DNA of 64,000 nt, from positions 186,001 to 250,000 of the forward strand of contig NZ_JALKAQ010000005.1 of assembly GCF_023016065.1 (NCBI RefSeq), written 5' to 3'. Source of the DNA: Marinobacter sp. S0848L. Lineage in GTDB: Bacteria; Pseudomonadota; Gammaproteobacteria; Pseudomonadales; Oleiphilaceae. This document shows, one piece after another, positions 9,125 through 19,133 of this stretch. A program made the translations under genes and the position numbers. How positions within the stretch are numbered: position 1 is the first letter of the stretch; every line of letters begins with the position of its first letter. The notes beneath the pieces were generated by a model. The model was not told the origin of the DNA. It did no database searches and saw nothing but the letters and a program-made list of their open reading frames with translations.

Positions 9125-10498
9125 TCAGGCATAACGCACGCGCATTTTTCGCCCCTTCACTTTTCCCTGCTCCAACCGCGACAATGCTTTGCCAGCCCAA
9201 GCCACTTCGACCGCTACGAAACACTGAAAATCAAACAGATCGATCTTCCCTACCGCAGAACCGGGAATGCCCGCCTCACCCGTTAACGCACCCAACACGT
9301 CACCGCGGCGAACCTTCTCTTTACGCCCTCCGGCAAGACACAGCGTTTTCATCGGCGGAGCAACAGGCCGAACCGGCTCTGCAAGCAGTTGAGCGGTATC
9401 CCCCCACTCTGCTGACATGCCTCGTGCACTTTCCAGCCGAGTGATCTTGTGACCCTGCTTTGGCGTACACAAAGTCACCGCATGCCCCTGCTCGCCCGCA
9501 CGGCCTGTACGACCGATCCGGTGGGTATAAACTTCCGGGTCACGTGCCGGCTCAGCATTGATAACCAGCGGCAGACCTTTAATATCCAAACCGCGAGCCG
9601 CCACATCGGTCGCGACCAAAACGGTGCAACTTTGATTCGCAAACTGCACCAACGTGCTGTCACGCTCTCTCTGCTCCAGATCGCCGTGCAACGCAGACGC
9701 CGCGAACCCCATCTGTCTCAACGACGCGGCCAGATCGTCGCAGTCCCGCTTGGTTGTACAAAACACCAAACTCGCCGTCGGCTGGAACCGCGATAGCAAC
9801 GCAGCCACCGCATCCACTTCCTGCCCGGACGCAATCTCGTAAAACAGCTCTTCAATCGTAGCGGTCGAGTCATTCACCTCGATCCGAACATCTTCCGGAT
9901 CCACCTGAAAACGCTCACTCAAGGTGCGGATAGGCATCGGCCACGTCGCTGAGAACAACAAGGTCTGCCGGGAGGAAGGCGTTTGCGAAAGAATGCCTGC
10001 CACAACATCCTCAAACCCCATATCAAGCATGCGATCCGCTTCATCCAGAACCAGCGTGCTCAAATTCTCCAACGACAAGGTTCCCTTTCTCAGGTGATCT
10101 TCAACCCGCCCCGGAGTACCCACAATAATGTGGGCGCCATGGCTGAGCGAGCCGATCTGGGGACCAATAGATACACCACCGCACAAAGTCAGTACTTTGA
10201 CGTTTTCTTTAGCCCGGGCCAGCTCCCGTAATGCTTTGGCCACTTGGTCCGCCAGCTCTCGGGTAGGACAAAGCACCAGCGCCTGAACTTTGAACCGCTT
10301 AGGCTGAAGCTTTTCAATCAGTGGAATGCCGAAAGCAGCGGTTTTGCCACTTCCGGTTTGAGCCATGGCGATGACGTCTTTGCCCGCCAACGCCGGCGGC
10401 AGCGCTTTTACTTGGATACCGGTCGGCTGCGCGAAGCCCAGCTGCTCAAGGTTAGCCAGCATGGTCGAAGAAAGGCCAAGCTCTTTAAAAGAAGACAT
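9125..10498 (-). CDS. dbpA: ATP-dependent RNA helicase DbpA
   Basis: A 457-residue DEAD-box helicase. Motif I is AQTGSGKT (about residues 46-53), motif II VLDEADRM, motif III SAT, and motif VI HRIGRTGRAG. The C-terminal 75 residues, ending FQCFVAVEVAWAGKALSRL...GRKMRVRYA, match the DbpA RNA-binding domain that recognises hairpin 92 of 23S rRNA, so this is DbpA rather than a generic DEAD-box protein. It acts in late assembly of the large ribosomal subunit. It is transcribed divergently from the DUF2058 gene and lies upstream of oadG on the same strand, with a 217-base gap that suggests separate transcription. Confidence 0.92.
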   Translation of the reverse strand: MSSFKELGLSSTMLANLEQLGFAQPTGIQVKALPPALAGKDVIAMAQTGSGKTAAFGIPLIEKLQPKRFKVQALVLCPTRELADQVAKALRELARAKENVKVLTLCGGVSIGPQIGSLSHGAHIIVGTPGRVEDHLRKGTLSLENLSTLVLDEADRMLDMGFEDVVAGILSQTPSSRQTLLFSATWPMPIRTLSERFQVDPEDVRIEVNDSTATIEELFYEIASGQEVDAVAALLSRFQPTASLVFCTTKRDCDDLAASLRQMGFAASALHGDLEQRERDSTLVQFANQSCTVLVATDVAARGLDIKGLPLVINAEPARDPEVYTHRIGRTGRAGEQGHAVTLCTPKQGHKITRLESARGMSAEWGDTAQLLAEPVRPVAPPMKTLCLAGGRKEKVRRGDVLGALTGEAGIPGSAVGKIDLFDFQCFVAVEVAWAGKALSRLEQGKVKGRKMRVRYA

Positions 10499-10601
10499 AG
10501 AAAAATCCGTGGGGTGAATAATGATGGGTGATTGCGTTCGCTCTGACGGCGTATACTAGAGATAATTTGGTTAAGTTTATCACGAATCTACGGAGTCACT
10601 G

Positions 10602-11138
10602 ATGGCGTCTTTGCAGGATCAATTACTCAAAGCCGGGCTTGCCGACGAGAAAAAGGCCCGCACTATTCGCTCTGAGAAGCGCAAACAACGCAAGCAACAA
10701 CCCAAGGGCGCAACACAAGTTAACGAGGTTGAGGAGCGTGCACGCCAGGCCCGTCTTGAACAAGCCGAGCGCGACCGCCAACTGAACCTTGAACGCCAGA
10801 AAGAAGCGGATAGAAAAGCCATTCAGGCGCAGATTCGCCAACTGGTCGAAACCAATCGACTCGATCGCAGCCGCGGAGAAACGTCTTATCAGTTTGTGCA
10901 CGAGAAAAAGATCAAAAAGATCTTCGTAGACGACCAGATGGTCGATCAACTGTCACGCGGCCGTTTAGCGGTTGTCTTTGTTAACGGCGAATACGAACTC
11001 GTTGCTGAAGGTGTCGCTCGCAAGATTATGGAGCGGGACGAAACAGCCGTGGTGGTTCTGCACGACCGCACGGCGGAAGACCAGGGCGACGACGATCCCT
11101 ATGCCGGCTACGAAATACCCGACGATCTCATGTGGTAG
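10602..11138 (+). CDS. DUF2058 family protein (YaiL-like)
   Basis: A 178-residue soluble, highly charged protein. Residues 1-80 form a Lys/Arg/Glu/Gln-rich helical or coiled-coil stretch starting MASLQDQLLKAGL, the hallmark start of the DUF2058 (YaiL) family. The C-terminal half is a compact domain containing the pattern YQFVHEKKIKKIFV. YaiL-type proteins are described as nucleoprotein- or polysome-associated, but the function is not settled. It is monocistronic: divergent from dbpA and followed by a strong terminator. A TATACT hexamer at 10552-10557 could be its -10 element, but the -35 is unclear. Confidence 0.85.
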   Translation: MASLQDQLLKAGLADEKKARTIRSEKRKQRKQQPKGATQVNEVEERARQARLEQAERDRQLNLERQKEADRKAIQAQIRQLVETNRLDRSRGETSYQFVHEKKIKKIFVDDQMVDQLSRGRLAVVFVNGEYELVAEGVARKIMERDETAVVVLHDRTAEDQGDDDPYAGYEIPDDLMW

Positions 11139-11152
11139 TAAGCGTAGAAACA

Positions 11153-11184
11153 AAAAAACCGCTTCAATAACGAAGCGGTTTTTT
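11153..11184. terminator. Intrinsic terminator after the DUF2058 gene
   Basis: A 13-bp stem AAAAAACCGCTTC / GAAGCGGTTTTTT with a 6-nt loop, starting 14 bases after the stop codon. The flanking A and T runs make it usable in both directions, so it may also end the minus-strand csrA/tRNA transcript. Confidence 0.9.
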
Positions 11185-11266
11185 ATTGCGCACCTCATAA
11201 TTGGTAACGCAGAAAGCAAAACGCCCCGGCTGTGGGTTACACAATCCGGGGCGCTCGACTTTAATA

Positions 11267-11343
11267 TGGCGCGGCTGGGAGGATTCGAACCTCCGACCGC
11301 CTGGTTCGTAGCCAGGTACTCTATCCAGCTGAGCTACAGCCGC
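11267..11343 (-). tRNA. tRNA-Arg(ACG), distal copy
   Basis: 77 nt including the encoded CCA. Acceptor GCGGCTG pairs with CAGCCGC. The anticodon stem CCTGG/CCAGG encloses loop CTACGAA (anticodon ACG), and the T arm is GGAGGTTCGAATCCTCC. The anticodon A would be edited to inosine and read CGU, CGC and CGA. It is identical over its full length to the copy at 11365 and is separated from it by 21 bases, so both are probably processed from one precursor. Confidence 0.96.
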
Positions 11344-11364
11344 TAAAAACTTGTTTGCGAAAAA

Positions 11365-11441
11365 TGGCGCGGCTGGGAGGATTCGAACCTCCGACCGCCT
11401 GGTTCGTAGCCAGGTACTCTATCCAGCTGAGCTACAGCCGC
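11365..11441 (-). tRNA. tRNA-Arg(ACG), proximal copy
   Basis: 77 nt, identical to the copy at 11267-11343, with encoded CCA and anticodon ACG. It lies downstream of tRNA-Ser(GCT) on the same strand, matching the csrA-tRNASer-tRNAArg order familiar in pseudomonads, here with the arginine gene duplicated. Confidence 0.96.
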
Positions 11442-11499
11442 ACATCTAGTCGCATGTGGTTGAAAGCAACTTCAACCTGTTCTCACTTTCCCGAAGGAA

Positions 11500-11591
<92 letters not shown>

Positions 11592-11676
11592 TTGAGAACG
11601 GTGCGTATACTACCACAACTTTTCTGTTTTCATAGGGTTGACACGATATTTTTCTAATCATTTTTCCCTAAAATTT

Positions 11677-11712
11677 AAAAAGCCGCTCAAGTTGTCCCTG
11701 AGCGGCTTTTTT
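11677..11712. terminator. Intrinsic terminator after csrA
   Basis: A 13-bp stem AAAAAGCCGCTCA / TGAGCGGCTTTTT with a 9-nt loop, 4 bases beyond the csrA stop codon on the minus strand. It separates csrA transcription from the tRNA genes downstream. Confidence 0.9.
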
Positions 11713-11716
11713 CTGA

Positions 11717-11914
11717 TCAACTATTGCCCGGTTCCGGCTCATCTGAGCCTTTTTCGGACTGAATACGCTGATAGATTTCTTCACGGTGAACCGCCACGTC
11801 TTTAGGAGCATTCACCCCGATACGAACCTGATTCCCCTTAACCCCCAGAACGGTAACGGTTACCTCGTCACCGATCATCAGAGTTTCGCCAACACGGCGA
11901 GTTAAAATAAGCAT
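11717..11914 (-). CDS. csrA: Carbon storage regulator CsrA/RsmA
   Basis: A 65-residue RNA-binding regulator starting [16 protein letters not shown]. It includes the conserved beta-1 residues (LTRR) and the [10 protein letters not shown] segment, whose arginine contacts the GGA of target RNA loops. CsrA dimers bind ANGGA motifs in hairpin loops of mRNA leaders and are titrated by small RNAs carrying many such loops. It lies between lysC and tRNA-Ser, as in Pseudomonas. The 171-base gap upstream, to lysC, is long enough for its own promoter. It is of special interest here because four dispersed intergenic elements in the window carry paired ANGGA hairpin loops. Confidence 0.97.
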   Translation of the reverse strand: MLILTRRVGETLMIGDEVTVTVLGVKGNQVRIGVNAPKDVAVHREEIYQRIQSEKGSDEPEPGNS

Positions 11915-12085
11915 GTTCCATACTCCCTAATTGCAAAGCTATCTGTTCCGACTGTCACTACTTTGTACTTATTGCTTTTATAAAGGGATCACCTATCAAA
12001 CTATAGACGCAATAACACTTATGCCAAAATAGTTCCTGATAGAAATATCCAATGACCCTCAAGTTCGCCCGCTAGCATCCTGCTT

Positions 12086-13324
12086 TCAAGCGTTCTCGTC
12101 TACCTCAGCATTTTCCAATCCGAACGTACTGTGCAACGCACGAACGGCCAGCTCGAGATACTTCTCATCGATCACCACCGAAACTTTGATTTCAGATGTG
12201 GAGATCATCTGTATGTTGATGCCCTCTTTGGACAGCGCTTCAAACATCTGCGTCGCGACACCTGCATGTGAGCGCATACCCACACCTACGATGCTGACTT
12301 TCGCTATCTTGCTGTCACCAATAACCTCACCGGCACCGATGTCTTCTGAAATGCGATTCAAAATATCCTGAGCGCGCTTCAGGTCCGGACGATTTACCGT
12401 GAATGTGAAGGCAGTCTTGTTATCCTGCCCAACGTTCTGAACAATCATGTCCACTTCAATATTGGCATCACTGATCGGCTTCAGAATACCCAGTGCACTG
12501 CCAGGAGTGTCCGGCACACCAGAAATCGTCAGTTTGGCTTCGTCACGGTTAAACGCTATGCCGGAAACAACCGGTTGTTCCATGGCTGTATCATCCTCAA
12601 AAGTAATCAGGGTTCCTTCACCGTCCTCAAAACTGGAAAGCACCCTTAATGGAACGTTGTATTTACCTGCAAATTCAACAGCGCGGATCTGGAGAACTTT
12701 TGAACCCAGACTCGCCATTTCGAGCATTTCTTCAAATGTAATACGATCCAGCCGCCGTGCACTGTCTACCACACGCGGATCGGTCGTATACACGCCATCC
12801 ACATCGGTGTAGATCTGACATTCATCCGCCTTCAGAGCGGCCGCCAGTGCAACAGCCGTGGTATCGGAACCGCCACGCCCCAAGGTCGTGATGTTTCCTT
12901 GCTCGTCCACGCCCTGAAAACCCGCCACGACAATCACGCGGCCAGCATCTAGATCAGCCTGCATGCGGTGAGCGTCAATATCCTTGATACGAGCTTTATT
13001 GTGGCTGTTGTCCGTCAAAATACGAACCTGACCACCGGTGTATGAACGCGCATCACAACCACGCTTTTGCAGCGCCATGGACAACAGGGCAATGGTGACC
13101 TGCTCACCGGTTGATACCAACACATCCATTTCTCGCGGTGTGGGCTCATCCATAATGTCACCGGCCAATGCGATCAGACGATTCGTCTCACCGCTCATTG
13201 CGGACACCACGACAACGACATCATGACCTTCTTTGCGGAACCGACATACCTTCTCGGCCACCGCTTCAATCCGCTCGGTTGTTCCGACGGATGTACCTCC
13301 AAACTTTTGAACCAACAGAGCCAT
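12086..13324 (-). CDS. lysC: Aspartate kinase
   Basis: A 412-residue protein from the ATG at 13324 (MALLVQKFGGTSVG). The open frame extends 54 bases upstream, but that part does not resemble the family. A GGAG at about 12 bases upstream supports this start. The N-terminal amino-acid kinase domain has KFGGTSVG for nucleotide binding and GRGGSDTTAVALA in the aspartate-binding region. Two C-terminal ACT domains (about residues 265-410) are the usual site of feedback inhibition by lysine and threonine. It catalyses ATP-dependent phosphorylation of aspartate, the first step toward lysine, threonine, methionine and diaminopimelate. It follows alaS after about 105 bases. Confidence 0.95.
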   Translation of the reverse strand: MALLVQKFGGTSVGTTERIEAVAEKVCRFRKEGHDVVVVVSAMSGETNRLIALAGDIMDEPTPREMDVLVSTGEQVTIALLSMALQKRGCDARSYTGGQVRILTDNSHNKARIKDIDAHRMQADLDAGRVIVVAGFQGVDEQGNITTLGRGGSDTTAVALAAALKADECQIYTDVDGVYTTDPRVVDSARRLDRITFEEMLEMASLGSKVLQIRAVEFAGKYNVPLRVLSSFEDGEGTLITFEDDTAMEQPVVSGIAFNRDEAKLTISGVPDTPGSALGILKPISDANIEVDMIVQNVGQDNKTAFTFTVNRPDLKRAQDILNRISEDIGAGEVIGDSKIAKVSIVGVGMRSHAGVATQMFEALSKEGINIQMISTSEIKVSVVIDEKYLELAVRALHSTFGLENAEVDENA

Positions 13325-13429
13325 GCTTAGCCAAACTCCGAACCGGGGACCCAAAGCGGAACCTAAAGGCCCCGCCATCGTATTAAGCGAGCGAATTATA
13401 AACCCGTGCCCGCTTCGGAAAACAGCGCC

Positions 13430-16060
13430 TTACTGGATATTTCCTTCAACCCAGGCAGGCACACCCGCCAGAGCATCCGCCAGTTTCGACGCATCATTAC
13501 CACCGCCCTGAGCCATGTCCGGGCGACCACCGCCTTTGCCGTCAACCTGGGCGCACAAATGCTTCATCAAATCGCCGGCTTTAACCTTGCCTATTGCCGA
13601 TTTGGTAACGCCCGCAACCAACACCACTTTGCCACCTTCGATAGTAGCCAGCACAACCACACCTTCACCCAACTTGTTCTTAAGCTGGTCAGCGGTTTCC
13701 ATCAGAGACTTGCGATCCGCACCATCCATCTGGGCCGCTACCACTTTAAGGTCACCCACCTGCACAGCCGAAGCCGCCAGGTCACTACCGGCCGAACTGG
13801 CCAGTTTCGCCTTCATAGCGGAGATTTCTTTTTCCAGCTGACGGTTGCGATCCAGTGTTTGCTGAACTTTGTCTACCACGGTTTCCCGAGTCGCCTTCAC
13901 AAGCTTGGCGGTTTCACGCAGCGTGCTGTCAACTTCATCAACCCATGCCAACGCCCCCAAACCGGTGACAGCCTCAATACGACGAACGCCAGAGGAGATA
14001 CCACTTTCAGAGGTAATTCGCATCATGCCGATATCGCCTGTACGAGACACGTGCGTACCGCCACAAAGTTCCACTGAATATCGTTCAGACCCCATACTCA
14101 ACACGCGGACGACGTCACCGTACTTTTCACCAAACAGAGCCATGGCGCCTTTTTCCTGGGCGGTTTCCATGTCTGTAACGTCAATTTCAACCGGCGTGTT
14201 CTGAAGCACTTGCTCATTCACCTGGCGCTCAATTTCTTTCAATTGCTCGGGTGTAACCGCTTCAAAATGGGAGAAGTCAAAGCGCAGCTTGTCCGGATCA
14301 ACCAGTGAACCTTTCTGATTAACGTGCTCACCCAACACCTTTCGGAGTGCCGCGTGCAGAAGGTGCGTTGCGGAGTGGTTGCGCTTGGTGCGCTCGCGAC
14401 GCTCGTGATCGATACGGGCATCCACCTCTTGGCCCGGGCTCAACTCGCCTTCAACAAGTTTCCCCACGTGCAGGTGGTTATCCCCGTCTTTTCGCGTATC
14501 TGCCACTTCGAAGCGACCACCCTCCCACGTCAGAAGACCTGTATCACCCACCTGACCGCCAGATTCGGCATAGAACGGCGTACGCTCCAGCACAACCACA
14601 CAATCATCACCGACAACCGCCTTACGCTCTTCGCCATCAACCAGCACCAAGCGTACGCGCTCTTTGCCATCGATGTGATCGTAACCGGTAAACTCGGTTT
14701 CACCCTCAATGCTGAGGCCTTCGGCGTTGTAATCAATGCCGAACTTACTGGCCGCCCTCGCCCGTTCACGCTGGGCTTCCATCGCTTTTTCATAGCCGGC
14801 GTAGTCCAGAGTCAGACCACGCTCACGAGCGATGTCGTTGGTGAGGTCCACCGGGAAACCGTAGGTGTCATAAAGCGTGAACACCGTTTCGCCAGGAATC
14901 TCATTACCGTTGAGCTCGGCAATGTCTTGCTCAAGCAAACGCAGACCTTTGTCGAGCGTTTTAGCGAACTGCTCTTCCTCTTGCAGCAGCACCTTCTCGA
15001 TCTGCTTCAAACTGCTGACCAGCTGCGGGAAGGCATCGCCCATCAGATCCGCCAAAGGCTTGGCCAACTCGTGGAAGAACGGCCCGTTCGCGCCCAGCTT
15101 GTTACCATGGCGAGCAGCCCGTCGAATGATCCGACGCAGTACAAAACCTCGTCCTTCATTGGAGGGCATAACGCCATCTGCAATCAGGAACGAGCAGGAG
15201 CGAATGTGGTCCGCTACAACACGCAGAGAGGCTTCGGTCGTTGCTGCACCACCTAGAATTTCAGAAGCCGCTTTCAGCAGATCCTGGAACAAATCAATCT
15301 CGTAGTTGCTGTGCACGCCCTGCAACACCGCCGCGATGCGCTCAAGACCCATACCGGTATCAACAGAAGGCTTAGGCAGGTTCAGCATTTCACCATCGGC
15401 AGTGCGGTTGTACTGCATGAACACCACGTTCCAGATTTCGATGTAGCGGTCACCGTCTTCTTCCGGGCTGCCGGGAGGGCCACCCGACACATCCGGGCCA
15501 TGGTCGTAAAAAATTTCGGTGCAGGGGCCGCAAGGACCGGTATCACCCATCTGCCAGAAGTTATCGGAGGCGTAGCGGGCACCTTTGTTGTCGCCAATGC
15601 GTACGATGCGATCAGCAGGCACGCCGACTTCTCTATTCCAGATATCGAAGGCTTCATCGTCATCGGCGTAAACGGTCACCCACAGTTTTTCTGTCGGTAA
15701 ATTCAGCCATTCATCTCCGGTCAGAAAGGTCCAGGCAAAATTGATGGCTTCACGCTTGAAGTAATCACCAAAGCTGAAGTTGCCCAGCATCTCGAAAAAA
15801 GTGTGATGACGGGCGGTGTAGCCCACGTTTTCGAGATCGTTATGCTTGCCGCCCGCGCGCACACACTTCTGGGTTGAAGTTGCCCGGGTGTAATCGCGCT
15901 CTTCCCGACCAAGGAAGGTATCCTTGAACTGGTTCATGCCCGCGTTGGTAAACAGCAAGGTTGGATCGTCCGCTGGCACCAGCGAACTGCTTGGAACAAT
16001 AGCGTGACCGTGCTGTTTGAAATAATCGAGGAACGTCTGTCGCAACTCTGCGGTTTTCAT
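13430..16060 (-). CDS. alaS: Alanyl-tRNA synthetase
   Basis: An 876-residue protein from the ATG at 16060 ([14 protein letters not shown]), the standard family start and length. The frame stays open 111 bases upstream without family resemblance. The class II catalytic core occupies about the first 460 residues ([11 protein letters not shown]). The editing domain has the zinc motif [11 protein letters not shown] together with CGGTH. The C-Ala domain ends with the glycine-rich [14 protein letters not shown]. It charges tRNA-Ala and removes mischarged serine or glycine. It starts the alaS-lysC-csrA run and is divergent from the RDD gene. An inverted repeat lies in the shared upstream region. Confidence 0.97.
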   Translation of the reverse strand: MKTAELRQTFLDYFKQHGHAIVPSSSLVPADDPTLLFTNAGMNQFKDTFLGREERDYTRATSTQKCVRAGGKHNDLENVGYTARHHTFFEMLGNFSFGDYFKREAINFAWTFLTGDEWLNLPTEKLWVTVYADDDEAFDIWNREVGVPADRIVRIGDNKGARYASDNFWQMGDTGPCGPCTEIFYDHGPDVSGGPPGSPEEDGDRYIEIWNVVFMQYNRTADGEMLNLPKPSVDTGMGLERIAAVLQGVHSNYEIDLFQDLLKAASEILGGAATTEASLRVVADHIRSCSFLIADGVMPSNEGRGFVLRRIIRRAARHGNKLGANGPFFHELAKPLADLMGDAFPQLVSSLKQIEKVLLQEEEQFAKTLDKGLRLLEQDIAELNGNEIPGETVFTLYDTYGFPVDLTNDIARERGLTLDYAGYEKAMEAQRERARAASKFGIDYNAEGLSIEGETEFTGYDHIDGKERVRLVLVDGEERKAVVGDDCVVVLERTPFYAESGGQVGDTGLLTWEGGRFEVADTRKDGDNHLHVGKLVEGELSPGQEVDARIDHERRERTKRNHSATHLLHAALRKVLGEHVNQKGSLVDPDKLRFDFSHFEAVTPEQLKEIERQVNEQVLQNTPVEIDVTDMETAQEKGAMALFGEKYGDVVRVLSMGSERYSVELCGGTHVSRTGDIGMMRITSESGISSGVRRIEAVTGLGALAWVDEVDSTLRETAKLVKATRETVVDKVQQTLDRNRQLEKEISAMKAKLASSAGSDLAASAVQVGDLKVVAAQMDGADRKSLMETADQLKNKLGEGVVVLATIEGGKVVLVAGVTKSAIGKVKAGDLMKHLCAQVDGKGGGRPDMAQGGGNDASKLADALAGVPAWVEGNIQ

Positions 16061-16131
16061 AGCCCTTTGATACCTTTCCAGAAACCCGCCGAGCAGCCGG
16101 CAGGTCCGCGATTGAATACGAATACTTACAT

Positions 16132-16162
16132 GCGTGTGCAAATCCGCTACTCTAGCACACGC
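16132..16162. promoter_or_regulatory. Inverted repeat in the alaS / RDD divergent region
   Basis: A perfect 8-bp inverted repeat, GCGTGTGC and GCACACGC, separated by 15 bases, lies 71 bases upstream of the alaS start and 39 bases before the RDD start. It could be an operator or a leader hairpin. E. coli AlaRS is known to repress its own gene by binding a palindromic sequence near the promoter; whether this repeat serves that role is only a guess. Confidence 0.4.
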
Positions 16163-16200
16163 CGAGAACATGAAAAACGTGAAACCTCATAGGAGAACCC

Positions 16201-16737
16201 ATGCCCCGCCGCTTCCACGACGCCGAGGAACTATTACCGCCAGCCACAGCATTAAAGCGGGCATTGGCCATCATCTACGACGGCCTGATCAGCATTGCTG
16301 TGCTATTGGTCACCACTTGGGTCTACACCATGATTGCCGGCTGGATAACAGGCTGGGATACCTATGAGCAAATGGCGGAAGCAGGCCAGCTATCCGGTGA
16401 CCCCGGGCTAACGTTTGTCCTGTTCCTTGTGCTGTACCTGTTTTTTGCTTATTTCTGGACGCGCGCGGGCCAGACCTTGGGTATGCAGGTTTGGCGCGTA
16501 CGCATCGAAAATCTGGACGGCACATCGGTGAGCTGGACGCAGTCTCTGCTGCGCTACGGCACCGCATCGGCCGTGGTTTTTCTGGCTATGCTCGGCGGCC
16601 ACTACCTTGGCGCGGTCACATTGCTACTGACGGTACCGGCCATCGTCGCCCTGTTTTACCCGATCAACGGTCTTTCGATTACCGACCGTATGTCCGACAG
16701 CGTGGTTGTGGCCTTACCCAAACCCACCAAGAAGTAA
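16201..16737 (+). CDS. RDD family membrane protein
   Basis: A 178-residue membrane protein with the RDD-domain pattern. An arginine-bearing start of helix 1 (LKRALAIIYDGLISIAV) contains the paired aspartate/tyrosine positions typical of the family. Helix 2 is around residues 75-95 (FVLFLVLYLFFAYFW). The TLGMQVWRVRIENLDG loop follows, and two more hydrophobic segments end the domain. RDD proteins are poorly characterised; some have been linked to ion or sodium transport. It is a single gene, divergent from alaS and convergent with lptG, which it approaches to within 17 bases. Confidence 0.85.
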   Translation: MPRRFHDAEELLPPATALKRALAIIYDGLISIAVLLVTTWVYTMIAGWITGWDTYEQMAEAGQLSGDPGLTFVLFLVLYLFFAYFWTRAGQTLGMQVWRVRIENLDGTSVSWTQSLLRYGTASAVVFLAMLGGHYLGAVTLLLTVPAIVALFYPINGLSITDRMSDSVVVALPKPTKK

Positions 16738-16746
16738 CCTGCCTTT

Positions 16747-16765
16747 GGGCCGGCTCAGCCGGCCC
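16747..16765. terminator. GC-rich stem-loop between the RDD gene and lptG
   Basis: A perfect 8-bp stem GGGCCGGC / GCCGGCCC whose 3-nt loop (TCA) is the complement of the lptG stop codon. It sits at the convergent 3' ends. There is no clear T-run on either side, so it may be a weak terminator or an RNA 3'-end stabiliser. Confidence 0.45.
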
Positions 16766-17816
16766 GCCTCATTAACACAGCCCCAACCGCCGCATTGATC
16801 AGTATCGGTGCCAGTACGGCAATCATCGGATTGAAACCGTAAACCATACTCATCGGCCCCAAAAGATCCTGCATATACTTGAACAGCAGCCCCACCAGCA
16901 AGCCGGTAAACACCCGGAACCCCATAGTGACCGAGCGCAGCGGCCCGAACACAAAGGAAATAGCCACCAGCACCATAACCGCCGTGCCCAACGGCATTAG
17001 CGCTTTCTTCCAGAATGCCAGCCAATATTGGGCGGCCGTAAGGCCTTGCTCCCCAAGGTACTGGGCATAGGTGAACAACCCGGTCATTGATAGGTTTTCA
17101 GGCTTCACGATCAGCACACTCAGTACTTCCGGGGACAAGCCGGTATCCCAGCGCAAGGATGCTTGCTCTTCACGAACCGTGCGCTCGTCTTCAATGCGAG
17201 TAGTGACGACGTTTTCAAGAATCCAGTGGTCGTCATGAAAGGCTGCCTTCTGCGCGAAACTGGATTGGGTCAGTTGCCGCTCGTCGTCAAACTCAAACAA
17301 AGAAACGCCCACCAACACACCGTCGGGCTGCACCGCGTTCAAGTGCATGAAGGTATCCCCTTCCCGATGCCAAACCCCATGAGCTTCAGCGACGTTCTTG
17401 CCGGCACCCATTGCAACCGCTTTATCGCTCTGAGCGATACGCTCGGTGGTTGGTGCCACATATTCACCAATAAATACACCCAACAATACGACGATCAACG
17501 CCGGCTTCATGGCCGACCAAACGATGCGCTTCAGAGAGACGCCCGCGGCCCGTATCACCGTCAATTCAGACGAGCTGGCCATGGTTCCCAGCCCGACCAG
17601 GCACCCCATGAAAGCGCCCAAAGGCAGGTAATCATAAATACGACGGGGCAATGTCAGCGCGACATACCAGAGCGCCTCCATGGTCTGATAGCCATTGCGA
17701 GTGTCTTCAAGCTCGGCAATAAACGCAAAAATCAGATCCAGCGACAGCACCACCACCATCACCAGAAACATGGCGCCGCCTACGGTGCTCATTACGTAGT
17801 TATCAATCTTACGCAT
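16755..17816 (-). CDS. lptG: LPS export permease LptG
   Basis: A 353-residue inner-membrane permease of the LptB2FG transporter, which extracts lipopolysaccharide from the inner membrane and feeds it to the LptC/A bridge. The start at 17816 (MRKIDNYVMSTVGGAMF) is preceded by AAGGAGG about 11 bases upstream. The longer frame from 17837 would place that Shine-Dalgarno sequence inside the gene, which decides the start. Topology is three helices, a large periplasmic beta-jellyroll (about residues 120-255), then three helices. The start overlaps the end of lptF by 8 bases, so the pair is translationally coupled. Confidence 0.94.
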   Translation of the reverse strand: MRKIDNYVMSTVGGAMFLVMVVVLSLDLIFAFIAELEDTRNGYQTMEALWYVALTLPRRIYDYLPLGAFMGCLVGLGTMASSSELTVIRAAGVSLKRIVWSAMKPALIVVLLGVFIGEYVAPTTERIAQSDKAVAMGAGKNVAEAHGVWHREGDTFMHLNAVQPDGVLVGVSLFEFDDERQLTQSSFAQKAAFHDDHWILENVVTTRIEDERTVREEQASLRWDTGLSPEVLSVLIVKPENLSMTGLFTYAQYLGEQGLTAAQYWLAFWKKALMPLGTAVMVLVAISFVFGPLRSVTMGFRVFTGLLVGLLFKYMQDLLGPMSMVYGFNPMIAVLAPILINAAVGAVLMRRAG

Positions 17817-18912
17817 GGGCCTTCGCCTCCTTTTCAAGGCGACGACGATTCAGCCACGCCGGGCCAAACTGCAGCCACAAGCCGAGCGTCAAGAACAGTG
17901 CGTGAACCCACAACATGCCCAGCCACTCCGGCACCTTGCCATCCGCCAGCGCATCTCTGGCAACAATCAGCAAACCGAGATAGGTGATGTACACCAACAT
18001 GGCAGGCAGCAAATGGAAGAACCGGCCCTGCCTCGGGTTCACTCGACTCAGGCGCACCGCCAACAAGGTGATAATGGGAACAATCAACGGCAGAGAAATT
18101 CGCCAATGCAACAACGCTCGATCTTCGGGGTCATCCGAATACCAAAGGTCGAGAGTTGAAATCCCCTCTTCCAGCTGTTTAGTGCCGGCTTCACCACTTT
18201 GAATTTTCAAACCGTAGGCTTCAAACAGTGTCACACTGTGGTCAAGCTGTCCGGGTACGCCCTGAAAACGCCCGCCGTCTTCAAGAATCAAAAACCGGCT
18301 ACCGGTTTCTTCGTCAATCAGCTGCGAGCCGGTTTCGGCCGTAATCAACGTAACCCCTTCGCCATCCCGGCCGTATTCCGCAATAAAAACGCCTTGTAAC
18401 TGACGCTTGTCGTCGCTCAAAGACTCAGTATAGGTAACCCGGGTACCGGAGCTAAGATCCTGGAACCGGCCCGGTGCCAGCATCTCAAACTCGGTAGCTT
18501 TGCGCTGCTCGTTGAAAATCTGCTCAACCTGCTTCATGCCCCAGGGCGATACATACAAGCTCATAGCGCCCACCACGAACATGACCGGCAAGGCACCGAG
18601 CAGCGTTTTTGATAGCAATTGACGCTCACTCACGCCACATGCAAACAACACCGTCATCTCGCTTTCGAGGTACATGCGACCATAAGCCAGCAATATGCCG
18701 ATGAACAAGCCCAGTGGAAGAATCAGCTCGAGAAACCCCGGGAAACGGTAACCCATGATGGCAAACAAAACGCCGGCGGCAATTTCACCCTCGGCGGCAC
18801 TGCCCAGATACTTAATGAACCGGCCACTCATGAAAACCAGCAACAAAATGCCGGAAACGGCGAACATGCTCACCATGATCTGGCGAATGAGGTAACGGAA
18901 AATGATAGTCAA
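17809..18912 (-). CDS. lptF: LPS export permease LptF
   Basis: A 367-residue partner of LptG. It begins MTIIFRYLIRQIMVSMFAVSG, a typical LptF start. Helices lie near residues 12-32, 55-78 and 98-120, a periplasmic domain spans about 125-265, and three C-terminal helices follow (LPLIVPIITLLAVRLSR onward). It is first in the lptFG operon and divergent from pepA across 221 bases, the same arrangement (pepA // lptFG) as in many gammaproteobacteria. It is expected to be essential for outer membrane assembly. Confidence 0.94.
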   Translation of the reverse strand: MTIIFRYLIRQIMVSMFAVSGILLLVFMSGRFIKYLGSAAEGEIAAGVLFAIMGYRFPGFLELILPLGLFIGILLAYGRMYLESEMTVLFACGVSERQLLSKTLLGALPVMFVVGAMSLYVSPWGMKQVEQIFNEQRKATEFEMLAPGRFQDLSSGTRVTYTESLSDDKRQLQGVFIAEYGRDGEGVTLITAETGSQLIDEETGSRFLILEDGGRFQGVPGQLDHSVTLFEAYGLKIQSGEAGTKQLEEGISTLDLWYSDDPEDRALLHWRISLPLIVPIITLLAVRLSRVNPRQGRFFHLLPAMLVYITYLGLLIVARDALADGKVPEWLGMLWVHALFLTLGLWLQFGPAWLNRRRLEKEAKAHA

Positions 18913-19133
18913 ATCAGTCTCTCTGGTGGCGCCCGATTAGAAGATGGTGGATACAGGAAACTGCGCGTATTCTATGTAACCTTGCCACTGAATGACAGTA
19001 AAGCACTCAACCATTAAAGCCATTCAGGCAATATAGGCCGTCTGCTTGATTATTCGCGCTTTAACCCCAATCCTAGAGAACATGCAAAACGCTGGGCCAA
19101 GCCCAACACTCGAATCACACAACAGGAGTTGTC

